This document shows, one piece after another, positions 35,301 through 46,203 of a stretch of DNA of 64,000 nucleotides. Position numbers and translations under genes: made by a program. This stretch comes from Collybiopsis luxurians FD-317 M1. Lineage: Eukaryota > Basidiomycota > Agaricomycetes > Agaricales > Omphalotaceae. How positions within the stretch are numbered: position 1 is the stretch's first letter; every line of letters starts with the position of its first letter. The notes under the pieces were generated by a model, which was not told the DNA's origin, made no database searches, and worked only from the letters and a program-made list of their open reading frames with translations. The stretch spans positions 294,765-358,764 of the forward strand of contig KN834768.1 in the NCBI GenBank assembly GCA_000827265.1, read 5' to 3'.

Positions 35301-37918
35301 TGTAATTGCAAAAAATGAGTGCATTTTGAATGTTTTACTTGAGAAAGGAGCAGATGTTAATGCTCAGGGTGGCTTTTATGGCAATGCCCTTCTAGCTGCT
35401 GTAGCTGCACAAAATGAGGATATTGTGAATGTTTTACTTGAGAAAGGAGCAGATGTCAATGCTCAGGGTGGCAAATATGGCAATGCCCTTCTAGCTGCTG
35501 TAGCAAGAAAATATGAGGGTATTGTGAATGTTTTACTTGAGAAAGGAGCAGATGTTAATGCTCAGGGTGGTGAATATGGCAATGCCCTGCAGGCTGCTAT
35601 AGCTGTAGAAAATGAGGGTATTGTGAATGTTTTACTTGAGAAAGGAGCAGATGTCAATGCTCAGGGGGGCTTTTATGGCAATGCCCTGCAGGCTGCTGTA
35701 GTTGCAGAAGATGAGGGTATTGTGAATGTTTTACTTGAGAAAGGAGCAGATGTCAATGCTCAGGGTAGCGAAGATGCCAATGCCCTTCGAGCTGTAATAG
35801 CAAGAAGAAATAAGGGTATTGTGAATGTTTTGCTTGAGAAAGGAGCAGATGTTAATGCTCAGGGTGGCTATTTTGGCAATGCCCTTCAGGCTGCTGCAGC
35901 CTTTAGAAATGAGGGTATTGTGAATGTTTTACTTGAAAAAGGAGCACATGTCAATGCTCAGGGTGGAAAATATGGCAATGCCCTTCAGGCTGCTGTAGCT
36001 GCACAAAATGAGGGTATTGTGAATGTTTTACTTGAGAAAGGAGCAGATGTCAATGCTCTGGGTGGCTATTTTGGCAATCCCCTTCAGGCTGCTGTAGCAA
36101 GAAATGAGGGTATTATGAATGTTTTACTTGAGAAAGGAGCAGATGTCAATGCTCAGGGTGGCTATTTTGGCAATGCCCTTCTGGTTGCTGTAGCAAGAAA
36201 AAATGAGGGTATTGTGAATGTCTTACTTGAGAAAGGAGCAGATGTCAATGCTCAGGGTAGTGAATATGGTAATGCCCTTCAGGTTGCTGCAGTTGCACAA
36301 AATGAGGGTATTGTGAATGTTTTACTTGAGAAAGGAGCAGATGTCAATGCTCAGGGTGGCAAATATGGCAATGCACTTCAGGCTGCTGTAGCTGCACAAA
36401 ATGAGGCTATTGTGAATGTTTTACTTGAGAAAGGAGCAGATGTCAATGCTCAGGGTGGAAAATATGGCACTGCCCTTCAGGCTGCTGTAGCTGCACAAAA
36501 TGAGGGTATTGNNNNNNNNNNNNNNNNNNNNNNNNNNNNNNNNNNNNNNNNNNNNNNNNNNNNNNNNNNNNNNNNNNNNNNNNNNNNNNNNNNNNNNNNN
36601 NNNNNNNNNNNNNNNNNNNNNNNNNNNNNNNNNNNNNNNNNNNNNNNNNNNNNNNNNNNNNNNNNNNNNNNNNNNNNNNNNNNNNNNNNNNNNNNNNNNN
36701 NNNNNNNNNNNNNNNNNNNNNNNNNNNNNNNNNNNNNNNNNNNNNNNNNNNNNNNNNNNNNNNNNNNNNNNNNNNNNNNNNNNNNNNNNNNNNNNNNNNN
36801 NNNNNNNNNNNNNNNNNNNNNNNNNNNNNNNNNNNNNNNNNNNNNNNNNNNNNNNNNNNNNNNNNNNNNNNNNNNNNNNNNNNNNNNNNNNNNNNNNNNN
36901 NNNNNNNNNNNNNNNNNNNNNNNNNNNNNNNNNNNNNNNNNNNNNNNNNNNNNNNNNNNNNNNNNNNNNNNNNNNNNNNNNNNNNNNNNNNNNNNNNNNN
37001 NNNNNNNNNNNNNNNNNNNNNNNNNNNNNNNNNNNNNNNNNNNNNNNNNNNNNNNNNNNNNNNNNNNNNNNNNNNNNNNNNNNNNNNNNNNNNNNNNNNN
37101 NNNNNNNNNNNNNNNNNNNNNNNNNNNNNNNNNNNNNNNNNNNNNNNNNNNNNNNNNNNNNNNNNNNNNNNNNNNNNNNNNNNNNNNNNNNNNNNNNNNN
37201 NNNNNNNNNNNNNNNNNNNNNNNNNNNNNNNNNNNNNNNNNNNNNNNNNNNNNNNNNNNNNNNNNNNNNNNNNNNNNNNNNNNNNNNNNNNNNNNNNNNN
37301 NNNNNNNNNNNNNNNNNNNNNNNNNNNNNNNNNNNNNNNNNNNNNNNNNNNNNNNNNNNNNNNNNNNNNNNNNNNNNNNNNNNNNNNNNNNNNNNNNNNN
37401 NNNNNNNNNNNNNNNNNNNNNNNNNNNNNNNNNNNNNNNNNNNNNNNNNNNNNNNNNNNNNNNNNNNNNNNNATTGTGAATGTTATACTTGAGAAAGGAG
37501 CAGATGTCAATACTCAGGGTGGCAAATATGGCAATGCCCTTCAGGCTGCTGTAGCTGCACAAAATGAGGCTATTGTGAATGTTTTACTTGAGAAAGGAGC
37601 AGATGTCAATGCTCAGGGTGGAAAATATGGCAATGCCCTTCTAGCTGCTGTAGCTGTACAAAATGAGGGTATTGTGAATGTTTTACTTCAGAAAGGAGCA
37701 GATGTTGATGCTCAGGATGGCAATATAGCAATGCCCTTCGAGCTGCTGTAGCAAGAGGAAATGAGGGTATTATGAAGGTTATACTTGAGAAAGGAGCAGA
37801 TGTCAATAGTAAGGGTGGCCAATATGGCAATGGCCTTCTTGCTGCTGTAGCTGCAGAAAATGAGGCTATTGTGAATGTTTTACTTGAGAAAGGAGCAGAT
37901 GTTGTAAGTCCACAATAA
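32330..37918 (+). CDS. NACHT-ankyrin repeat protein (NLR-like), right copy
   Basis: Exons by eye: 32330-32352, 32415-32442, 32625-32781, 32833-32857, 32910-33440, then 33504 to the stop near 37918, with the assembly gap inside the last exon. The leader MSDLQHIQ leads to GTGQWILNHPEYIKW and then Walker A GKAGSGKT, split by an intron. Walker B YIVLDAMDEC and ILFTSR follow. A helical linker (YSQAMERTF, HASVKEFLI) precedes the ankyrins, which start near 34300. About 22 units lie before the gap and four to five after it. Near 37723 one base seems to be missing (GGCAATATAGCAATG where other units have GGCAAATATGGCAATG), shifting the frame in the last two units. The frame across the gap cannot be checked. 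The gene may thus be a recent pseudogene or have a shortened end. It is a paralogue of 1-3038. Confidence 0.82.
34365..37905 (+). repeat. Tandem 99-bp ankyrin-coding units (right copy)
   Basis: Head-to-tail units follow the pattern NVLLEKGADVNAQGG then KYGNALQAAVA. The Glu-Lys-Gly-Ala-Asp core is almost invariant, while positions after QGG (KY, FY, YF, EY, LY, QY) and before NEGIV vary. A few units are one to two residues short. The assembler failed inside this array (36512-37472), as expected for long near-identical repeats. Confidence 0.92.
36512..37472. other. Assembly gap (961 N) inside the ankyrin array
   Basis: Run of unknown bases. If its length is real it would hold nine to ten 99-bp units. 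The reading frames on the two sides do not match for a gap of exactly this size, so either the size is an estimate or a frameshift is hidden. Confidence 0.98.
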
Positions 37919-38503
37919 AGGGACAGATTGTTCTTATCACTTTTCCAATCCCTTAATTTCCCATAATCCTATGCATAAATGGTCAAGAATAAATTGACTA
38001 ACTTCATTGTTTCTCTGCCACCTGCCATGTTTTACTTTTTCTCAATGGCAATGATTATGCTGCAGTTTGAGAGTTACCTCTGGATCTTTGGCAGCTGGAT
38101 TAAGAGCATAGACAGCTTGGATAGAAGCAAAAATACATAGTGACCTACTTGTCCACAATCTTGAAATGCTCTATTTTTATTCCCTGCTCTTTCTAGGAAC
38201 AAAGCTAGAATACAGAACCACAATGTACCAACCCTTTATTTGTTACACATCAGTCCCCTCAACAATATCAGTATGTGCTCCAAGTCAAACAGCAGTAAAT
38301 ATATGAACCATGAAAGTGTGAAGCATCAACTTTTGTCCAACTTGCCCAAAATAGCATTCCATCAATAGTAATTCTGGCCTGCCTGAGAAACCATTACTGC
38401 TTGTGACTTGCAACTAGGGCTGCTTTTTTATATTGAGCTGGCAAAATTTGGCAGGGACAAGTTAGGTGGAATTCTGTAGGTAAAACTGAATGAATTAATG
38501 TAC
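37919..38503. other. AT-rich, CpG-poor spacer after the right NACHT-ankyrin gene
   Basis: No gene recognised. Likely contains the 3' end of the NACHT-ankyrin transcript followed by sequence with transposon-like composition, up to the copia LTR. Confidence 0.4.
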
Positions 38504-39090
38504 TTGTTAGACCCAAACTATTTCATGTAGATAGGTTGTGTGGTGTAGTAGCTATGGGAATGCAATGATAGTTGTATACTGAAGTACTAAGTGTAGATGT
38601 TTCTGTAGAAACAACAATCAGTTATGAGTGGTTAAGTTGCTACTCACTGAGTTTGTCAGAGACAAAGTTGGAAGAGAGAAAACTTGTGGAGCAAAGCTAG
38701 TATTCAAGCAGTTAAGAAACTATGTGAACTTTTTGTAATACAAGTTGAGCTACAATATTTATACTAAAGCTACTAACCCCTATAACAACATGTATTGTAC
38801 CCTAAAACATGTAGCATGTAATAATAATGAACCCCAGAGTACAACTACTGACAGATATAAGTAATGGTTCATATGTTGTACAGCATAATATATGACATGT
38901 GTAGATAGATGGACAAATAGCATAAATGTAGCTATGAGAGAGTTGTAATATCTGAGATAATGAGTAATCAACTATATACAAATATGAAACAATATATGTG
39001 GATTGATCAGATCAGTGTAAGTACTAATTATAGTTCATATTGATCAGATGATCCACAATGATACATGAAAGCGCCAATATCATTTCAACA
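38504..39090 (-). repeat. Putative 3' LTR of Ty1/copia element
   Basis: On the minus strand the sequence AAGGGGAGTG, a polypurine tract, immediately precedes TGTTGAAATGATATTGG. The segment ends at GTCTAACA, so it is bounded by TGTT...AACA, the usual LTR ends. The interior is AT-rich. I could not find the matching 5' LTR in the window, so LTR status rests on the tract and the ends. Confidence 0.65.
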
Positions 39091-41827
39091 CTCCCCTTCA
39101 CTAAGAGTATCAGTGTGTAGAAAGAAATTTAATTCCTAGCTGAGATTGGAATTTTTCAAACTTCAGGTATGCAAGATTCTTGGTAAAGATATCTGCAACA
39201 TTGTTGTCAGTGGGGACATAGAAGAGTTCAATTTCCCCTAATTCAACTTGTTCTCATACCTAATGATAGTGAATAGCAATATGCTTAGATTGGCACTCTT
39301 GTACTGGATTCTGTGCAATGAATAAAGCACCTTGATTATTGCCACATAAAGGTAGAGATCTGATCTCAATACCTATCTCAGAGAAGAGTGATCTAATCCA
39401 CATAAGTTGACAGCAAGAGTCTGAAAGAGCCATATATTCTGCCTCAGTGGATGAGAGTGCAACAGTCTTCTGTTTATGAGAAGTCCAGCAGATTGGACTG
39501 TTTGCAAGTTTAACAATCATGCCGGTGTGAGATTTTTGATCATCTGCATCAGATGCCCAATCTGAGTCACAATATGCTAGAAATCCTTCTTCTGAAGATC
39601 CATCAAATACTAGCTCATAATTTTTAGTGTTAAGAAGATATTGAACAATATACAGAGCTTTGGCAAGATGATCTTTTGAGGGATTTGCACTATATTGACT
39701 TAATTTGATTACTGCATAGGCAATGTCAGGTCTTGTGCCTAGCATCAGATATAACAGAGATCCAGTGACACTTTGAAAGCATCTGTGTAATTCTACATCA
39801 AATTTTCCAGTGTTTTCAGTAGGATTATATGCTGAAGGTAAAGAAGTCCTTGCTTCCTTAGTGTCAACCATTTGGAATTGTTCAATGACCTTTTGAAGAT
39901 AAGGTCATTGGTGAAGAACAAGTTTTCTTTTGGAGCAATCACATTGGATCTGCATACCCAAAAATTCCTTTGGTTCACCTAAGTTATGGCATTCCCAAAT
40001 CTTCATGAATTCATGCTTCTTTTTCATTACAAGATCCTTATTAGATCCCATGAATAAAGCATCATCCACATATATAATGGCAATTACAGTTTGCCCTTTT
40101 TCTTTGAAGAGATATTCACCAGCATCTGAAGTACAGCGCTTAAATCCCAGTTTACCCACGGAGGCATTACATTCCTTCCACCAGGATAAGCTTGCCTGTT
40201 TCAGACTGTAGAGTGCTCAGTGTAGTTTCCAAACCTTGTTTCTATCCTTAACAAAGCCTTCAGGTTGTTCCATGTAGATTTCTTCATTGAGTTTGCCATA
40301 GAGAAAAGCCTGTTTTACATTGAGTGTCTGGATTTCCCAGTCCTCTAATGCAGCTAAGGCAAGAAGTAATTGTACAGTTTCAAATTGTGCTGCAGGCAAG
40401 AACAACTTGTTATAGTCAACTCCTTCAATTTGTGAGGATCCTTTTGTAACAAGTTGGGCTTTCTTTCAACCATCTGATTTTACATTAAGAACCCAGCTGC
40501 ATTTTATGGATTTTTGACCTTCAGGAAGTTTAACTTCCTCATATACTGATTGTTTCTTTAATCCATCTATTTCATCTTTACATGCTTGATCCCATTCTTT
40601 GTGCTCTTTGGGAGGCAAATGTTGGTAGTGTTTTCTCAAAGTCCAATTGGAAGGATTATTTTAGCCCATTGCTTGCCTATCAAGGCCATCTATCATGGCC
40701 AACAGATTGAGCAAATGAGAAAGCAAGTAATTTTGTAAATCTACTCCCCCTTCCTGAACTAGTTGAGACAAAAGTGCTTCTGCATTGTTCAATTCTACAT
40801 CTGTATCTGGAGGATTTTGAGGGGGAGTCTGTTGAACTGGTTCAGGAGGTAAATTATTGTGACCAGTTTGTGTTCTTCATCCACCTTGAGTAACAGGAGT
40901 TGGTATAAAACCAGGACAGGAAGGAGCTCTACATATTCTAGGTCCAGGATTCAAATGTTGCCATTCTAAGACATCCTCTGGATTATAACTAAGAGGATCA
41001 GGTCTGGGTGGAGGCAGTTGTTGATTTTGATTAGGTGGAAATTCATCCATGTTAGAATCATCTAATACAGAGGGAGAAGGAGTGCAAGCAGGATCATCAC
41101 CTGCAGATGGATTATCCATTGATGTATGATGCTCTTGGATAGAAGCATCATCATTTAAATCATTGTCATTATCACCATTAGGTGGATGACTCTGATTATC
41201 ATTGGGAGAAGTAAATGGTATATTTGAGTCTGGAATATATGGATCAAATGAAGGTAGGTCAGGCTCTTCACCAGGGTTAGACTGGATAGGTTTGGAGGGT
41301 CTCTCATTACTGTTTTCATCTGATTTACACCTTGGAAACCATTTTTCATAAAAGGTGCCTTGGGTGGCAGGATAAATAGTATTATCATTACACATGAATA
41401 AATATCCTTTGCTTCCTTTATCATAACCAATGAAGGTCATTGCTTCAGAGTGTGGTTCAAATTTATTTGTGCACTTGTTGACAGGAACAAAGACATAAGT
41501 GCCACACCCAAAGGTTTTAAAGTATGAAACATCAGGTTTCTTTTTAAGAAATATTTCAATTGGTGTTTTCCAGTTCAATCAATGTAATGGTGTTCAGTTG
41601 TATACATGCAATGCAGTGGAATGAGAAAACTCCCACCATGACTCTGGACAGCAAGCGTGATGATGCATTGCTTCAGACTTGTCTAAGAGTGTGTGATGTA
41701 TACATTCTGCATAACCATTTTGTTGATGAACATGGGGTTCTGACATTTGAACTTCAATTCCTTCTGATTTGAGATAAGCCATAAAATCTTTAGAGAAGAA
41801 TTCTCTCCCTCAATCCATCATGAAAAC
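39091..41827 (-). pseudogene. Ty1/copia polyprotein, 3' part: integrase end, reverse transcriptase, RNase H
   Basis: Read on the minus strand the order is typical of copia: integrase C-terminal part (HQQNGYAECIHHTLLDKSEA near 41720, CGTYVFVPVNKC, FIGYDKGSKGYLF), then reverse transcriptase, then RNase H. The reverse transcriptase has the YVDD box (IAIIYVDDALFMGSNKD near 40090). The first catalytic aspartate region reads NVKQAFLYG where copia has DVKxAF, so a key residue is lost. RNase H shows CDSDWASDADDQKSHTG and ALSSTEAEYMALSDS. Stops and frameshifts separate the blocks. The 5' part of the same polyprotein lies at 50578-51539, so the element was split by later insertions. Confidence 0.9.
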
Positions 41828-42012
41828 CACCCAAAGCCAGGAGACATTGGAATATTCCTGAGGATGCCTAGGAAGTTGTCCAATTCCTGGGCCCCTCCAG
41901 GGACCCAGTGTTACCTGGGAAGCAGGGGATATCCAGGCTATGGCCTTTTTCCCACCCTTCCTGAGGGTCCCTGGGAGAGCCCTGATATGTTCCTGGTGTA
42001 ACCTTCAGTCAT
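41828..42012. repeat. Degenerate CCTNAGG/CCTGGG-rich array 1
   Basis: A CpG-free stretch dense in short near-palindromes such as CCTGAGG, CCTAGG, CCTGGG and CCAGG. It begins exactly where copia integrase coding stops. Similar arrays occur at 49862-50050, 51540-51690 and 52160-52530. The units have no fixed period. Nature unknown. Confidence 0.6.
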
Positions 42013-42099
42013 CCTGGAAGAGGCTTAAAGTGATGATCCAAAAAGTAAAAAATATTTCCATAAAAGGAATATAACACCTTTGATATTTCATATACAGAA

Positions 42100-42850
42100 A
42101 AAAGTAATCAATATCAGTAAGATACACTAGCAAAAATTGGCACTACTACTAAGCCCTACTGATGTTCCAGTGCTGCCTTTTCCAATGCATCCTGCAAATC
42201 CTCTACAAGCACTGATTTGGGAAGTTCAAACTTGACTTCTGTACTGACGCCTGAACTTTGCTGAGTATGGCTTACTTTAAGGTGAGATTTTAGCTGTCAA
42301 AGGTTGATATACAGTTTGTCCATGATATTCTCAGGAACACTCTCAGGAGGAATCCATGCAAATACAGTTCCATGTGAACCAGCCGAAACATGAATGCAAA
42401 GTCACCCAGCCTCATTCACAGCTTGCACCAATGCCAGACAAAGTAGACAAAGTTTTTTACATACCCCCACCCAGATCTCCATAACCTGTCCATCCAAAAA
42501 CTGGTTAGTTGAATGTACAATTGAGATCAGTTGCCACTTACCTCACAAGACTCCACCAATAGATATTTAGACATCAATGCAGCTTCTGCATGGCATTTTG
42601 CACAAGCAGCAGCCTCATTGATTTTGGTAGCAATTGCATCAGCATTGAACTGCCATTTTCCTGGGTAGATATCCTGTAGAAATGCAGCAGTTGTGGGGAT
42701 ATCGAGCTGATGATGAGGGGCCCCTGGAGGAAGACAGTAGAACTCGAGGTCTTGAAAATACTTGTCTTTGATAGTGTCTCACAAGACTGAACAAGCAGTG
42801 AGCCAGCCTGTGGCTGCATCTAGAAAGCGCAATACTTGTGTGGAGCTATT
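42100..42850 (-). pseudogene. Broken deaminase-like gene fragment
   Basis: Two exon-like blocks are joined by a GT-AG intron (about 42542-42501). The first ends with AACAKCHAEAALMSKYLLVE and the second contains VGVCKKLCLLCLAL followed by SAGSHGTVFAWIPPES. The order His-Ala-Glu, then Cys-x2-Cys about 35 residues later, fits the zinc-binding and catalytic signature of the cytidine/nucleic-acid deaminase fold. Deaminase-like families of this kind are multiplied in mushroom genomes. In-frame stops (for example in LTACSVL before DTIK, and after NEAG) show it is dead. Family assignment is by motif only; an OTT_1508-like deaminase is one possibility. It lies inside the KDZ-bearing insert, on the opposite strand to the transposase. 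Confidence 0.5.
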
Positions 42851-45494
42851 ATTGGACTGACCCTCTTGTCAGTCTAGAGTGAAATTCATAAACTAAATAG
42901 CAAATCCCCTTGAATGAAAAATTTCTCACTGGGGAGCCAGAGATCTTCTTGATAGTTGATCGCCTCTTCAAGGAATGGAGCTTCCTCCTGGAGTTTCAGC
43001 AAATCTTGAGGGGAGGCCCCCTTCACTAGTTGGTTGTCCAATTTTCAGGAAGTAGTCACACTCGCTGTTCAAGAAGTCAACATAGAATAAGAGAGAGCAT
43101 AAAATAATAACATACAGGCATTGGTTAATGCAGATTGAAAGCTGTTGACTGGGAGAGAAAAAATATGCTTGATGACCACACAGACAGCAAGGAGGCTACT
43201 GAGAAAAAGACAGATCTTTTGGATGGTGATTTGATCTGGTCATGCACTTTTTACTTTCAGCTTCATTTTCCAATCATCCAAGAGAGTCTCCTTGAGAAAG
43301 GTCCAGACACAATTGAAGAATTTGCACCAACCATGAATGTTCAATGTGTCAACATCCACCCAAAAGATATTCTCCTCCTCTTAGTCCTGCTTCATTGCAA
43401 TGAACAGGCTCAATAGTGCTTGTTGGAGCAAAGACATGGTGATCTTGAATGTTCCAGGCCAATTCATCTCCAAAATTTCTGTAAGAGAAGACTCGAGGAT
43501 TTTGAATGGGGTCTGGCCACTCCAAAAACTTTGTATATATTTGACTTGCCATGCAACTTTGTGAATGGAACAATAGATGGAAAGGAGGATGAGGGAACAT
43601 TTGTGATCTTCTGTATGTTGAGATTCATCAAGACTTTGGAGGTAAAGTAAAACATTGATCACATCTGTAGAATGTTGGTTGAAGGTGATGGGGCTGTGGA
43701 CAAAATAGATTAAGGACAATATCAATATGAAACATTGAAGAATTTACCCTGAGCATTCACCAAAACTACAAAGCAGCTGCTGTCCATCGGCAGGAGTTGT
43801 CAAGATCTCCTTCTCCATTGTCTCCCTTGCTTCATTGGAAAACAATTCATTGATTGCTAAGATAGGACAATCGCTGACCCTCACAATGGCATTGATTACA
43901 GGAGTGTCTCAAGAGGATACTGTGCCAGTGTATAATATGGTGGATAGTGCATTCAAGATTGCCATTTGCCCTGCATTGGGATTGTGAAATTGAATGTGCT
44001 TGTCCAACCCCAAAGCACACCAGGCAGATGACAACAATAGGGTATGAGTTTTCTGGCTGAGGGAAACAGACATGGTGGAAGAAAGCTAAGTTGGCTGATT
44101 ATTATGAATGACAGAGGAATTGATTGGCAATGATGATAAATGCCATGCAGCATTTATATGTTGGCAACTGAATACATCTATGTGATGTTGGTGGCGAGCA
44201 GGAGCTTAAGGTGAGAAATGCAGTGATCCAGATCAGCAGGGTCAGGACAGCTATCCAAATTCAAGTTGTTGGCAAGCAGTCTCTGGCCTCTTTCACTTGA
44301 GAAGTTAGCAGTAGGGCCTGCATACTTGCAAAATGCCTGCATCAACAATGGCAACATGAAAAGCTCAAGCCAAAATGATCAACACATTACCAGAGCTACT
44401 AATCCAGAATTGAAGATTGCACATTCGATTGCTGAATTCTAATTAAGTTTGCACCTCATTCAAGTGATGCTGGAAGTTGAGATTCCACAGTGTAGCACTG
44501 AAAAGGTAGACCATTGGAACAAGTGTGTGTGATGAAACTATATTCCATACCTTAGCCCACAAGGTCAATGCTTTGTCCCAGTTGGCCAATCGCTCTTTGG
44601 GACAGGGACAACAGCCTCGAATGAGCAATAATTGACTAGATTACTCAACACTCTACAGCTGTACTTGGTATTGCAAATCTTGGTAGGATGGATTGTGGAC
44701 ATACTGAATGGCATGCTGCATGAAATCTTCCCATTTCTTGATGCACACTGCAGCTTTGTAAGGTCAGCAAGTTTTCCACACTGAATGTCCATACAAGGAG
44801 ATCATACAGATCCATTATTCAAATAAGTAATCTGTGAAAGCAATGAGGGTCGACAGTTGTGTGCCAATAGCATGAGGTGCCCATTGAGCTTGGGACTCAT
44901 GCTCCTGCCCACAAGGCCTCTGAGATGTGATGGGTATATCTGGTATTATTTTATTTCCTTCTCCTTAAAACTAGACAAAGGATATTGAGACCCAGTCAAT
45001 GACAATTCTTATGCTATCTCACCTGAGTTGTGGAAACATCTTGGCAATGTGCAGGCAGAGCAGCACGGTCAGAGAGGAATGGTTCAGAGTAGATGGCTGT
45101 CAAAGCCATAGCTATATCCCTAGCACAAAATTGAAACTCTGTGATGGTGGGAACAAATAGATCACATGACCAAGTTGGTGTGCATTGTGCAATCAAGATT
45201 CAGAGAGTAGATACAAGACCACACTTTTGCTGGTGTTGTGTTTTTGTTGAGACTGATGCAAATAAGGGAATTGATTGCTTCAATTCTTCTATTGGATCAT
45301 TTACACAATACCAATACTCTTGGAGCACTATCAATACAAAGGAAATACAATGTAGAGCAAAACAGCAACTGAAAGCAAAAATAAAGATAGTGATTGGAAA
45401 AGAAAATGTGATCTATAAACTATTGCACTTGGGCCTCCTAAAGTACATTGTTCAATCAGCATTAGTATTAAATCAGGGCAAGACCGCGCCATAC
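42851..45494. other. Decayed, CpG-poor interior of the insert
   Basis: Many short open stretches on the minus strand could be degraded exons upstream of the deaminase-like block. Examples are FLEWPDPIQNPRVFSYRNFG near 43530-43470 and LIRGCCPCPKERLANWDKAL near 44625-44565. Stops and shifts are frequent. I cannot assign these pieces to a family; they may belong to the deaminase-like gene or to further captured genes. Confidence 0.35.
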
Positions 45495-45860
45495 CTGATC
45501 AACAAATTCCATAGCTTCTTCACACCTAATAAGCCAAATTGACAAGACTTTCTGGTTGTTGAAAAGTACACCATAAAATTTGTCAACAGTCACTAACATC
45601 TCTGGTTGGAATGTAGTCACAATAAATTGTGGAGTGAAAGATAATGATTGAATCATGGCTTCAGAATGTGTCTTAGAATCACACATGAATAACAGGAGGG
45701 AGTCAAAACTCACAAGCAACTGCCGTTCAGTATTGCGCATCCAGATTGGCATCAATCTATAATAGTTTTAGCCACTATTTACACACAACAAGCATAGGGG
45801 AGCTTACTTCATCAAATAGATAGAATGGCGCAGGGTCACATTTTTGGATGGCAAAAACTG
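45495..45860 (-). pseudogene. Captured C-terminal fragment of cohesin subunit SMC3
   Basis: The minus strand reads VFAIQKCDPAPFYLFDE, then a GTAAG...AG intron (about 45808-45754), then IDANLDAQY, a TGA stop and TAVA. After a frameshifted stretch comes PEMLVTVDKFYGVLFNNQKV and EEAMEFVDQ. This is the ABC-ATPase C-terminal lobe of SMC3: the FLFDEID-type Walker B, the D-loop, and the NNQKV/EEAMEFV tail. The stop is where SMC3 has arginine, consistent with CGA changing to TGA. Retention of a spliceosomal intron shows capture from genomic DNA, not from mRNA. The rest of SMC3 is absent. The fragment lies between a captured thioesterase gene and deaminase-like exons, all on the same strand. Confidence 0.85.
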
Positions 45861-46203
45861 GAAGGAGGTTAGAACATTGAGCTGCAATCTTGTTTTGAAG
45901 AAGTCACCAGTCTCTGCAGATTCTGTATCTTGTTTGAAATATTGTTGGCCTCTTTCTCCATACCTATTGAGCAAGCAATGAAAATAAAGAAGGGGAAGAT
46001 TTCAATTATTAGTACCTTGGGTCTTCCTTGTTAAGGTTGCAATAGACAAATCAAGAGATTCAAGCTCCTTCAGCCATGCCTCAAGATTATCAGCAAAACC
46101 ACTGGCTTCTCCTTTGGGCTCTGCCAGAAGGTCAATCTTTAATCAAAGTTCTTCTTGATGGCAGCAAAGTTTTTTATTCAGTTCAATTTTGATTGCATTC
46201 CTC
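45861..46203. other. Unassigned link between captured fragments
   Basis: A minus-strand frame reads KGEASGFADNLEAWLKELES near 46100, then stops. I do not recognise it; it matches neither the SMC3 nor the thioesterase sequence on its two sides. Confidence 0.3.

Noticed and set aside
36443..37562. Minus- and plus-strand frames made largely of unknown residues
   Set aside because: They are products of translating the assembly gap.
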